From Promethearchaeia archaeon (GTDB lineage Archaea; Asgardarchaeota; Lokiarchaeia; Sigyniarchaeales; SOKP01): a stretch of DNA of 64,000 bases. Positions within the stretch are counted from its first letter, which is position 1. Every line of letters starts with the position of its first letter. A program made the position numbers and the translations under genes. The notes below the pieces were generated by a model, which saw only the letters and a list, made by a program, of their open reading frames with translations, ran no database searches and was not told the origin of the DNA. Of the stretch, positions 34,198-42,627 are shown one piece after another. Location of the stretch: NCBI GenBank assembly GCA_029856045.1, contig JAHQWG010000048.1, positions 1-64,000 on the forward strand. Reading direction: 5' to 3'.

Positions 34198-35499
34198 GTG
34201 AATCTAACTCAAAAAATTCGAATATTTCCCTCAAAGAATCAAAAACTGATTCTGTGGGATTTGTCGGAAAAATGTCGATTAATATATAATTTTGCGTTAG
34301 CTGAAAGAATAGAAAATTGGAATAAAAACAAATATAAGCCAAAAGACGACAAAAAATATATATCTTATTTAGAGCAACAAAATAAATTAACTTTACTTAA
34401 AAAGAAATATCCTGAATATAAATGGGTTTATTCTAAAGTTTTACAAATGATATTGAAAAGACTCAACTCTGATTATAAATCGTTTTTTACGAAATGGATA
34501 AATGGAGATAAACAAGCTCGACCACCTAAATTTAAATCAAAAAAAAGATTTACAACAATCTGTTATAATCAGAGTGGTTTCAAATTAGAAAAGAAAGTGA
34601 TACAATTTTCGCATAAACACCCTTCAAAAATTCCATTAATATTTTCTCTTAAATATCCTTATTGTGCTGTTGAAATTGTTAAACAGGTGGAAATTTTTAA
34701 AGATTTCCAAAATCGATGGTTTATTTCTATTACATATGAAGTTCAAGCACTAAAATACAAAGATAACGGGCTATATCAAGCAATTGATTTAGGAGTTTCA
34801 AATATTGTATCTGCGGTGAATTTGCACTCTAAATTTATTCAAATTAAAAATAAAAGAGCAGATCTCTATTGGAAAAAGAAAATAGAAAGCATTCAATCAA
34901 GGCGAGACCACTGTAAAAAATATAGTAAAAAGTGGAGAAAATATCATTACAAATTCAGGAAGATGCATCAAAAGTGTGCTTATCAAATGCGTGATTTTCA
35001 ACATAAAATTTCAAAACATATTGTGACACATACCAAAGCAAATACAATAATTGTCGGAGACCTAAATGTGAAAGAGATGGCTAAAAAGAAAAAATCTATG
35101 GGAAATGCTCAAAAAAATAAAGCTAACAAAACTTTAAACTATTCTGTTAACAATACGGGATCGTTGGGTCGTTTTGTCGAATTCTTAATTTACAAGGCGA
35201 GACTTGTAGGGAAAAGAGTTATAAGAATTGACGAATCGTATACTACTCAACGATGTTCAATTTGTGGAAAGCTTAAAAAAAGAAATCTTTCCGAAAGAAT
35301 TATTCAATGCGATTGTGGAAATTATCTTGATCGTGATCTTAATTCTGTGATCAACATTATGATTAAATTTTTGAAACATAAGCATTGTTACGTATTCCTA
35401 TCGCATCAACCCTCCTTGAACGAGGAATCCTTTCTACAAAAAAAGGATTTGCTACGATACACAGCCCCATCCGTAGTAAAAGTGATGGCGGACTCGTAG
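34198..35499 (+). mobile_element. tnpB: Solitary TnpB (IS1341-type RNA-guided nuclease), intact
   Basis: A 433-residue OrfB/TnpB with no TnpA transposase nearby. The N-terminal wedge-like domain runs to ~190. The RuvC-I Asp197 is in 'AIDLGVSNI'. The usual RuvC-II Glu is replaced: the motif reads 'IIVGDLNVKEM' with Gly287-Asp288. A Glu at 328 in 'GRFVEFLIYKA' could take over, as described for TnpBs with a rearranged catalytic site. The zinc finger is 'CSIC...CDCG', and the RuvC-III Asp is in 'YLDRDLNS'. The last ~35 residues overlap predicted RNA stems, as expected when the omega-RNA shares the 3' end of the gene. GTG is the start codon. Confidence 0.9.
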
Positions 35500-35510
35500 T
35501 GATACTAAAA
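35405..35510 (+). ncRNA. Putative omega-RNA 3' end overlapping TnpB
   Basis: Three stem-loops are visible: CCTC/GAGG (35411-35414 with 35422-35425), AATCCTTT/AAAGGATT (35426-35433 with 35442-35449), and CTACGA/TCGTAG (35452-35457 with 35494-35499). The last encloses CCATC/GATGG (35467-35471 with 35484-35488). The TnpB stop codon lies inside the last stem. TnpB guide RNAs end in such stems, with the guide taken from the flanking DNA, here starting about 35500. Inferred from position and folding by eye. Confidence 0.5.
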
Positions 35511-35681
35511 AATTAGAAATATTTACTAATTTTTCAGTAAGTTCAATAATACATCTCGATTTTTATTAATAAATCTTTTTAATAAATTTTTAGTTTAGTT
35601 AATTTCCTTACCATTTAATTTAATGGACCAATGAAATATTTTTAAGAATATATTTAATAAATAGCTTAGTATTATTACCAA

Positions 35682-36128
35682 TTGGTTAATATGGGAAAAG
35701 AATTACCTAAGGAACATTTAAAGGAAAGAATTTTAAAATTTTTGAATAAGAGGAAGGTTTTAGTCTTATGCACATGCAATAACAATATTCCTCGCGCAAC
35801 TCCGCTTGATTTCTACAATGATGGATTAGACATATATATGACACCTGCAGGTGGAGCGAAAGTTAAAAATCTAAAAGTGAACCCTATAGCAAGTATAGGA
35901 ATATATACACCACTGTCCGAAGGTGAGATTCAAGGATTGCAAATAACATCAACTAAAATAAGATTTATTTATCCTGAGGATGATGATTATGAACATGCGA
36001 GAAAGATTGTTAAAAGGAAAGCTAAAATGTTTTTGAAGATAATTCCTGAAAAAATCGATTATTTAGATTATTCTTTAAGTAAAGAGGGATATTCAAGGTT
36101 TCAAGTTTTAGAACTGAAGGTAGATTAG
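35682..36128 (+). CDS. Pyridoxamine 5'-phosphate oxidase-like FMN-binding split-barrel protein
   Basis: A 148-residue split-barrel flavoprotein. The first strands 'KVLVLCTCNNNIPRATPLDFYNDGLDIYMTPAGGAKVKNLKVNP' follow the family pattern in order: a short hairpin, the Pro-rich turn, and the phosphate-binding 'K-x2-NL' region before 'NPIASIGI'. Such proteins use FMN or F420 in redox reactions. The length fits a single-domain member. It follows the TnpB element after about 180 bp and has a likely promoter of its own. ATG at 35691, three codons further on, is a possible alternative to 35682. Substrate unknown. Confidence 0.75.
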   Translation: MVNMGKELPKEHLKERILKFLNKRKVLVLCTCNNNIPRATPLDFYNDGLDIYMTPAGGAKVKNLKVNPIASIGIYTPLSEGEIQGLQITSTKIRFIYPEDDDYEHARKIVKRKAKMFLKIIPEKIDYLDYSLSKEGYSRFQVLELKVD

Positions 36129-36248
36129 AAGAAGTAAATCTTGGATTATTATCTATAAATATTTTTTAAGCTAAGTTTTATAAAAGACTTATAAACTGAC
36201 AAAAATTAAGTATTTTATAATTTTTTAAAAAAAATGGTTTATTAAAAA

Positions 36249-37598
36249 TTGGTTACAAAAATTGTAGTCATTGGAATGGGATATGTTGGAATTCCTATGG
36301 CAGTACTTTTAGCGGATATTGAAGATTTTCAAGTCTTAGGAATACAACGTCGCTCAGAAAGGTCTGGTTGGAAAATTGATTACCTTAATGCTGGAAAGAA
36401 TCCATTCGAGGGTGAAGAACCTGGGCTCGATAAATTAATTGCCAGAGTAGTAAAAAATAAAAAATTTCGGGTTATTGATGATTATTCAGTTTGTAAGAAT
36501 GCAGATTATATTTTAATTGATGTTCAAACTCCCGTAGATGCAAAAAAGATACCTCGTTATGAATCCTTAAAAAAAGTTTCAGAAAATATATCGAAAAATT
36601 TATCCAAAGGGACTACTATAATAATTGAATCAACTGTAGCTCCTGGAACAACCGATTATTTTGTAAAACCAATTTTGGAAGAGGGAAGTGGTTTAGAAAG
36701 GGGTAAAGACTTCTATCTGGTATTTTCATTTGAAAGACTAATGCCTGGAGCGTTAATTGATTATATTGTGAATATGCCAAGAGTAATTGGTGGAGGCTGT
36801 GAAGAAGCAAATAAGCGAGCATTAGCATTATATAGTCGCGTGATAAAATCTGAACTTCATTTTACAGATACATTGACCGCAGAATTAACTAAAGTTATAG
36901 AAAACACATATAGAGATATTAATATCGCATTTTCAAACGAAATGGCATTATTATGCGAAGATTTTAATCGAAATATTTTTGAAATTATCAATCTTATCAA
37001 TATGAGAAAAGATAGAATGATGCATATACCTGGTTCAGGCGTTGGAGGTCATTGTTTGACGAAAGATCCATGGTTATTAGTTCATGGACATGATAAATAC
37101 ACAGAAAAGAAGTATTGTACAAAAATGGTGCCACTCTCAAGAAAAGTTAATGAATTTATGCCAGTTCATACAAGTGAGTTGCTTAATGAAGCTTTTATGG
37201 AAGCAGGAATAAAAGAAAACCCTTTTAAAATTGCAATTTTAGGAGTTGCATATAAAGCAGATTGTGATGATACCAGAAATACTCCCGTAGTATCGATTGT
37301 TGAAAAGGTTAGACGTCTATTTTCATATAATAAAATCGAAATCATTGCTCATGATCCATATGTTAAAACGAAGGACTATAATAATTCGGAATTGACAAGA
37401 GATCTTGATAAAGCAGTAACGGATGCTGATGGAATAATTATCGCTACAAATCATAGTATGTATAAACATTTAGATTTAGATGACATCAGAAAGAAAATGA
37501 GGCATCCCGTAATTATTGATGGTCGCAATATTCTTACAAAAAAAGAATGCCAAGACCATGGTTTTATCTATAGAAAAGTCGGAGAAGGACCAAATTAA
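36249..37598 (+). CDS. UDP-glucose/GDP-mannose dehydrogenase family enzyme (UDP-ManNAc dehydrogenase-like)
   Basis: A 449-residue NAD-dependent dehydrogenase that oxidises a UDP-sugar to the uronic acid. It has 'VVIGMGYVGIPMAVLLA' for NAD, the central 'LTKVIENTYRDINIAFSNE' helix, the catalytic Cys in 'GSGVGGHCLTKDPWLL' (about residue 274), and the C-terminal domain with 'AILGVAYKADCDDTRNTP'. The PG-V-GG-HC-x4-D block suits UDP-N-acetylmannosamine dehydrogenase better than UDP-glucose dehydrogenase. TTG at 36249 is the first start; the sequence before it has TAA in frame. It may provide uronic acids for the surface glycan. Confidence 0.82.
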   Translation: MVTKIVVIGMGYVGIPMAVLLADIEDFQVLGIQRRSERSGWKIDYLNAGKNPFEGEEPGLDKLIARVVKNKKFRVIDDYSVCKNADYILIDVQTPVDAKKIPRYESLKKVSENISKNLSKGTTIIIESTVAPGTTDYFVKPILEEGSGLERGKDFYLVFSFERLMPGALIDYIVNMPRVIGGGCEEANKRALALYSRVIKSELHFTDTLTAELTKVIENTYRDINIAFSNEMALLCEDFNRNIFEIINLINMRKDRMMHIPGSGVGGHCLTKDPWLLVHGHDKYTEKKYCTKMVPLSRKVNEFMPVHTSELLNEAFMEAGIKENPFKIAILGVAYKADCDDTRNTPVVSIVEKVRRLFSYNKIEIIAHDPYVKTKDYNNSELTRDLDKAVTDADGIIIATNHSMYKHLDLDDIRKKMRHPVIIDGRNILTKKECQDHGFIYRKVGEGPN

Positions 37599-37683
37599 TC
37601 CTAACTTCTCTTTTTAGAAAAACTAAAAAATAAATATTAATTTACACATATTAATTGATATTTGTTGGAAAAAATTATAACAA

Positions 37684-37815
37684 CCCCTGGTAGCTCAGTG
37701 GTAGTAGCGCACGGCTGTAGATTTTTATCGCGTATTGAGAAAAAGATCAATGAAAATACGTCAGCTAAAGCGAATAGATACCGTGTGGTCGCTGGTTCAA
37801 ATCCGGCCCAGGGGA
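37684..37815 (+). tRNA. tRNA-Tyr (anticodon GTA) with a 59-nt intron
   Basis: The acceptor stem CCCCTGG (37684-37690) pairs with CCAGGGG (37808-37814), with discriminator A. The anticodon stem CACGG (37710-37714) pairs with CCGTG (37781-37785). The loop CTGTAG holds GTA. The T arm is GCTGG/CCGGC around TTCAAAT. C1-G72 is the archaeal/eukaryal tyrosine identity pair. An intron of 59 nt (37721-37779) follows position 37, the usual place, and contains a CGTATT/AATACG helix. The D stem has one mismatch. CCA is not encoded. Confidence 0.93.
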
Positions 37816-37853
37816 CTTTCTATTTTTTTTTATTTTTAGAAAACTTAGAAAAT

Positions 37854-38942
37854 TTAAAGCTTTTCAGTTGATTTCTCCCATTTTTTAAATTCTGAGTCAA
37901 GTGTTGCGATAAAATCATCTGTTTTATCTACATCGAACTCTATTATATCTTTATCAATTTTAAAATTAAATTCCTCAGCCCAATCAAAAATAAAGTCCCA
38001 TAGATCGCTTTCTTTCATCTTAAGAACCTCAGCCATCCGAGATACCTCCAATCGCCGTGATACTCTAACTATTGTCGCCAACTTTGCTAGCCTTTGTTGT
38101 TGTAGCTGCTCTTGTTGTTGTTCTTCCGTGATGGGTTGTAATTTTTCTGGAACTGCTTTTATTTCTTTTTCCATTGGTGTGATGGGTTGTAATTTTTCTG
38201 GAACTGCTTTTATTTCTTTTTTAGTCGGTCTAAATTTATATAAGCTTATCGTAACAACAATATATCCGCACCAAGTGATTTGTATTGGAAACATATAGTA
38301 AAACCTTAAAATACCTGTTGTGATTATTAATAATATGCATCCAAGTATCCCAAATACAATAGAACTATTTACTTTTAACAATTGTGCAAATAAAATTGAG
38401 AGAAAAATGAAAAGGGGGCTACTCCATAAAAGAATGAGATAGAAAAAAGAATAGGGGGCTACTCCATAAAACACTGTTAGTATAAAAATTATAAGAAAGA
38501 TTAAATGAATTAATCCTATCCTGCGAAATATTCGTTTGTATTTTTCCTGAATAACCGAATATGTTAATGTATCCTTTAATTCCATCAATTTATATAAATA
38601 TAAGTTAATTGTAACCAAATAAAAACCAACAAATAAAGGTAATAATACTACATCAGCAGAACCAAAAAAAGCATCACCAATAATCAGGTTAATTCCAATT
38701 CCAATACATCCAAGTGCCCCTGATACTATAGCTTTATTTACTCTTGTAAAAAAAGCAAATATAATTGAAAGAAAAATAAAAAAAAGACCTTGCCAGCCAC
38801 CATAAACGAAAAGCATATATCCCCCTCCAGGTGGGATTGGTAAAAACGCGACTATTATAAAAAATATAATAACGATTAAATGTTTTAATCCAATGTTGCG
38901 AAACTTCTGTTTATTTTTCTCATTATCCAATAAATTTCTCAC
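37854..38942 (-). CDS. Multi-spanning membrane protein with a C-terminal winged-helix-like domain
   Basis: A 362-residue protein. The first ~235 residues form two similar blocks of about four membrane helices each; both blocks have a 'IGLxHLIxxIIFI' helix, so an internal duplication is likely. A Lys/Glu/Pro linker with an exact 14-residue repeat (KEIKAVPEKLQPIT) follows, then a Gln-rich helix. The last ~90 residues ('LATIVRVSRRLEVSRMAEVLKMKESDLWDFIFDWAEEF' region) look like a winged helix, similar to the end of PCI domains. The function is unknown; a membrane-bound sensor or scaffold is possible. Confidence 0.6.
   Translation of the reverse strand: MRNLLDNEKNKQKFRNIGLKHLIVIIFFIIVAFLPIPPGGGYMLFVYGGWQGLFFIFLSIIFAFFTRVNKAIVSGALGCIGIGINLIIGDAFFGSADVVLLPLFVGFYLVTINLYLYKLMELKDTLTYSVIQEKYKRIFRRIGLIHLIFLIIFILTVFYGVAPYSFFYLILLWSSPLFIFLSILFAQLLKVNSSIVFGILGCILLIITTGILRFYYMFPIQITWCGYIVVTISLYKFRPTKKEIKAVPEKLQPITPMEKEIKAVPEKLQPITEEQQQEQLQQQRLAKLATIVRVSRRLEVSRMAEVLKMKESDLWDFIFDWAEEFNFKIDKDIIEFDVDKTDDFIATLDSEFKKWEKSTEKL
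38128..38221 (-). repeat. 43-bp perfect direct repeat, 51-bp period, in coding sequence
   Basis: Positions 38128-38170 and 38179-38221 are identical by eye. Both lie in frame in the linker of the membrane protein and encode the same 14 residues, so the duplication is recent. Confidence 0.9.
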
Positions 38943-39319
38943 CGAATAATTTAAATTATTAATTAATCCTTTCTGATCAATTATAATATTTGATTATATC
39001 AAATTTAATTTATTCCAAATCTGTATAAATATTTTTTAAAAATTTATGTAGCAAACCATATAGCGAATTAAGTGGAATTGATATTATTTACTCAGTTATT
39101 AATAATTAATATTTCCATAGGGAGCAAGGATGCCCTAATATTTCTAACAATTTTTATATTGATATTGCCCAATTCTTAGAAGTTAATGGAATTCTTATTT
39201 AATTTTAAGGATTAAACTTTTTATGAGTTAAATTTCTGCGCAAATTTTATTTTCTTTAATAATAATACTTTATAATAATCTAAATTTGCTAATCTTAAAA
39301 AAAAAAATTAGGAGCAAAC
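38943..39319. other. Intergenic region, divergent promoters expected
   Basis: About 375 bp between divergent genes. No open frame, stable hairpin or repeat was noticed. An AGGAG sequence at the far end (about 39310) is the ribosome binding site of the following hydrolase. Confidence 0.5.
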
Positions 39320-40252
39320 TTGCTAAAAAACAATGATAAGATTGATATAAACGATTTAGAAATCAATCCTTTATTACAACAACTTAGGGAAAACCCTATT
39401 GCAGGGAATGGAGAAAATCATTATTTCACAAGTTTTGATGGGGCAAAAATTTTTTATCGAGTTTGGAGACCGATTATTAAGATAAATAAGATTTTAATTG
39501 TAAGTCATGGGATGGGGGGACATGGAGAGTTTTTTGTGCTCTTGGCGGATAAAGTATTTAATGAAGGAATTATGGTTATCGCTCCAGATTACAGGAATCA
39601 TGGTCATTCGGATGGAAAAAAAGGAGATTTAAAGAGATTTAATTATATTTTACAAGATCTTCATGAATTCATAAATTATATTTCTGAGCAATATCCAGAT
39701 ACGCCAATTTATTTGTTGGGAGAAAGCATGGGCGGTGCAGTCAATATAAATTATGTAGCAGAATACCCTGAAAATTTAACTGGAATGATTTTATTTTCTC
39801 CAGCTGTGAAAATAGAATTTTCACTAAAGAGAAGAATATTATTGATACTTATTGCACTACCTTTACTAATTTTAAGAATTTTTGCACCAAGTTCAAGTAT
39901 AATTGGCGCAAGAGGAAGTGAGGATGAGGGAATTAGGAACCCCATTCATCAACAATATGATAAAACAGATCCAAATCATTTAAAAAAGATATCAGCACGA
40001 TATTTAATTCAACTTTTAAAATATATTCGCAAATCAGTCTCAAAGGCTTCAAAAATAAATATTCCTACTGTAATTTTTCAAGGAACATCAGATGTGGAAG
40101 TTTCACAAGAGGGGGTTTCTAAATTTTTTGAAAGACTAAATTCAGATATGAAAGAGTTGTATTTAATTGAGGGAGGTTATCATTGTCTTTTGACAGATCC
40201 AGATTTTCAAGATAAATGGCATATTTTAATTGAATGGTTAAAAAAGCATTAG
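39320..40252 (+). CDS. Alpha/beta hydrolase, monoacylglycerol-lipase-like
   Basis: A 310-residue serine hydrolase. The oxyanion stretch is 'IVSHGMGGHGEFF', then 'DYRNHGHSDGKKGDL', and the nucleophile elbow 'LLGESMGGAVNIN' with Ser in G-x-S-x-G. A cap region with hydrophobic helices follows ('RRILLILIALPLLILRIF', perhaps touching membrane). The Asp is in 'IFQGTSDVEVS' and the His in 'EGGYHCLLTDPD'. The HG-HS-G and G-x-S-M-G-G patterns are those of monoacylglycerol lipases/lysophospholipases. A TTG start is supported by AGGAG five bases upstream. Confidence 0.87.
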   Translation: MLKNNDKIDINDLEINPLLQQLRENPIAGNGENHYFTSFDGAKIFYRVWRPIIKINKILIVSHGMGGHGEFFVLLADKVFNEGIMVIAPDYRNHGHSDGKKGDLKRFNYILQDLHEFINYISEQYPDTPIYLLGESMGGAVNINYVAEYPENLTGMILFSPAVKIEFSLKRRILLILIALPLLILRIFAPSSSIIGARGSEDEGIRNPIHQQYDKTDPNHLKKISARYLIQLLKYIRKSVSKASKINIPTVIFQGTSDVEVSQEGVSKFFERLNSDMKELYLIEGGYHCLLTDPDFQDKWHILIEWLKKH

Positions 40253-40321
40253 TAAAGGATTATTTATTATTTGTTATTTGACTATCTAAGACTAGATGTT
40301 AAAAAAAAATTGATTTTCGAA

Positions 40322-41245
40322 ATGAAAGATAAAAGAACTGCGGTTGTTGGAGCGGGATGGTTTGGTCGAGCGCATATAAGGAATTATAATCAACTTTCCA
40401 AATTAGTTGCTGTTTGTGATGCAAATAAAGAGAATTTAGAGCTTGTGAAAACACTTTATGATAATATTAACGTTTATACTAATGTAGATGATATGATTAA
40501 AAGTGAAGATATTGATGCAGCTAGTGTAGTTACACCACCATCAAATATTCCAGCAATATCTAGGAAATTTGCTGAGAAAGGTATAGATGTATTGATGGAG
40601 AAGCCAATGGCATTAAGATTATCTGATTTAGAACAATTTAAAGAATTTACAAATTGCCGTATCATGCCTGGTTTTATTGAATTATATAACCCCGTTTTTG
40701 ATAAACTATTAGAGAATCTTCCAGAGATTGGTGAGATCATTACTGTTGCCTCAAAAAGGATAGGTCTTTATCCCAAAAGAGATTGGAATATGGGAGTTAT
40801 TTTGGATTTATCAATTCATGATATTTATTTGCAAGAGAGAATTCTAGGTGAAGTAAAAAATGCTATTGGAATGGTAAATCGGTTTGTTGATAACAAACAT
40901 GAGGATGCGGCATTTATTTTATTAGATTTTGGAAAAGCAAAAGGTTCAATTGAATCTAATTGGTATACTCCAACAAAATTTCGAAGAATGTATGTTCATG
41001 GAGCTAATGGAACTATTGAGATAAATTTTATATCTCAAACATTTAATTTTCAAAAAGGTTTGAATTTATTGGGAGACAACCCAGCGACTAAGGATGAGAC
41101 ATATTCTCCATTAAAACTGGAAGAACCATTAAAAAGGGAAATCTTAAATTTCCTATATGATAAGGATAAAGATATTAAGGTAACTCTAGATGATGGAATA
41201 CGAGCTCTAAAGATTGCATTGGAAGTTATTGAGAAAGCAAATTAA
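40322..41245 (+). CDS. Gfo/Idh/MocA-family NAD(P)-dependent oxidoreductase
   Basis: A ~307-residue dehydrogenase acting on a sugar or nucleotide sugar. Dinucleotide binding is through 'AVVGAGWFGRAHIRNY'. 'DVLMEKPMALRLSDLE' holds the family's E-K-P motif with the catalytic Lys, and 'LDLSIHDIYLQERILG' the conserved His-Asp region. ATG at 40322 starts right before the first strand; an in-frame TTG 17 codons upstream would add an unlikely leader. It follows the hydrolase by 70 bp on the same strand and may be co-transcribed. Confidence 0.87.
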   Translation: MKDKRTAVVGAGWFGRAHIRNYNQLSKLVAVCDANKENLELVKTLYDNINVYTNVDDMIKSEDIDAASVVTPPSNIPAISRKFAEKGIDVLMEKPMALRLSDLEQFKEFTNCRIMPGFIELYNPVFDKLLENLPEIGEIITVASKRIGLYPKRDWNMGVILDLSIHDIYLQERILGEVKNAIGMVNRFVDNKHEDAAFILLDFGKAKGSIESNWYTPTKFRRMYVHGANGTIEINFISQTFNFQKGLNLLGDNPATKDETYSPLKLEEPLKREILNFLYDKDKDIKVTLDDGIRALKIALEVIEKAN

Positions 41246-41326
41246 AAATGGAAAGATTAATTATTAATAAATTATTGGATTAAATTAAGTCTTGATAAAC
41301 TTTTAGAAGAACTGGTGAATTAGAAA

Positions 41327-41746
41327 TTGCCTGAAGATGAAAAAGAGGAACATGAATTGGAGAAAATTCGAATGAATAAATTAAAAATGATGTTGGAAAG
41401 ACAAAAGATACACGAAATTCAAAATGTACAAGAAAAACAGATTTATGATAAAATTGATGTGATATTTCGTGCAATTCTCAGCCCCGATGCTTATAATCAT
41501 TTAATTAATTTAAAAAATTCAGATCCAAAAGTTTATTGGGCGATCTTTAATACTTTAGTGACTCCAAGTGTAATTGAACAGATCGATTTATTATTAATGA
41601 TAATCAATGAAGGAAATGCCTTATTAAGAAGAATGCCTCTTGAAACTATCGTATATCTAGAAAGAAAGTTTAAAGGGACAAAGATATCAATTAAAGTCAA
41701 AAGACGAGACGAGGAAGCTGTTGACCTATCGTCTTATTTAAAATAG
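41327..41746 (+). CDS. PDCD5/TFAR19-family DNA-binding protein
   Basis: A 139-residue protein with the PDCD5 layout: a charged N-terminal helix ('RMNKLKMMLERQK'), then a core with 'IFRAILSPDAYNHLINLKNSDPK' in pieces, a second helix pair and a basic end 'TKISIKVKRRDEE'. The block 'L-S-P-x-A-x2-x-L-x2-L' is the most conserved part of archaeal PDCD5 proteins, which bind DNA and are homologous to human PDCD5. It is longer at the N-terminus than most. A TTG start, nine bases after GGTG, is chosen. Probably linked to the oxidoreductase only by proximity. Confidence 0.75.
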   Translation: MPEDEKEEHELEKIRMNKLKMMLERQKIHEIQNVQEKQIYDKIDVIFRAILSPDAYNHLINLKNSDPKVYWAIFNTLVTPSVIEQIDLLLMIINEGNALLRRMPLETIVYLERKFKGTKISIKVKRRDEEAVDLSSYLK

Positions 41747-41772
41747 ATGGATTTTTAAAAAAAATACATTAA

Positions 41773-42327
41773 TTATTGTTCTCTTCCTGAAATAATTGCA
41801 GTCACTTTATAACTATTATTATTTATCTTTTCTCCGTCAATTGAAAAAAATTGAAATGCAAATGGTCGTTTAAAGATTTGTTCGACCATATATCCATAGG
41901 AACTTATTGTAAAAATAAAAAGTCGTTTAGAGATACTCTCAACAGAAACATCAAGATTTAATTCATGTAGGACCTCCTTTAAGGTCTCAATTTCTTTTTC
42001 GTTATATTGATAAGAAAATACAAGTTTGAAATCTACTGGCGTTGGAGCTTCAGGATCATCATATGTAAGGTCAGATTTTCGAAAAGGAAAAAGTGTAGAT
42101 AAATAAAAATTGAAAAATTCACGATAATGATTTTTTAAGAGATAAGAGATTTTGAACCCCTCAGCATATTTTGGCCAATGTTCTCTCATGGCTTCAAATA
42201 ATTTGGGATAATTTTTTTTCTTTCGTTCGCTTTCTTTTTTTAAAAATAATAATAGCTTATTCTCTATTGGTTTAAACTCACATTCTTTTCCAACTCGTAA
42301 TAAAAATTGCTTAAAGCGAACGGACAT
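41773..42327 (-). CDS. Hypothetical protein, 184 residues
   Basis: Not recognised. The protein is soluble, basic in the first 60 residues ('KKESERKKKNYPKLFEAMREHW' area) and mixed alpha/beta afterwards. A beta-alpha-beta section 'VDFKLVFSYQYNEKEIETLKEVLHEL' precedes a strand-rich end. No cysteine pairs, P-loop or membrane segment. It is convergent with the PDCD5 gene (26 bp apart). ATG at 42327. Confidence 0.6.
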   Translation of the reverse strand: MSVRFKQFLLRVGKECEFKPIENKLLLFLKKESERKKKNYPKLFEAMREHWPKYAEGFKISYLLKNHYREFFNFYLSTLFPFRKSDLTYDDPEAPTPVDFKLVFSYQYNEKEIETLKEVLHELNLDVSVESISKRLFIFTISSYGYMVEQIFKRPFAFQFFSIDGEKINNNSYKVTAIISGREQ

Positions 42328-42627
42328 AATTTTCTTGATAAATTAAGTTAATTTATGATATATTTTTAGACAGTAAGAACTTAATTCTTATGTTAACACC
42401 TATTAAGATCTATTAAATTTTATTTTTTTTGATTTTATATTTAGTTATATTATGAAAATATTATATTACGCCTTTTTTTATCTTCTTGTTATAAATTTTG
42501 AATATTTTTTTGATAAGTAAATTTATTTAAATTTAAAATGGAATTTAAAGTAAATATTATTATGCAAATATAGTTAATTCATTCCTATTGAATGATATTA
42601 CACTTTATTAATCCTTGAGAATAAATT
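42328..42627. other. Intergenic region, AT-rich
   Basis: 300 bp between divergent genes. Only low-complexity A/T sequence is visible; no hairpin or open frame supports a feature. Confidence 0.5.

Noticed and set aside
37662-37871. 69-residue open frame on the plus strand
   Set aside because: It lies across the tRNA-Tyr gene and its intron and has no protein-like pattern.
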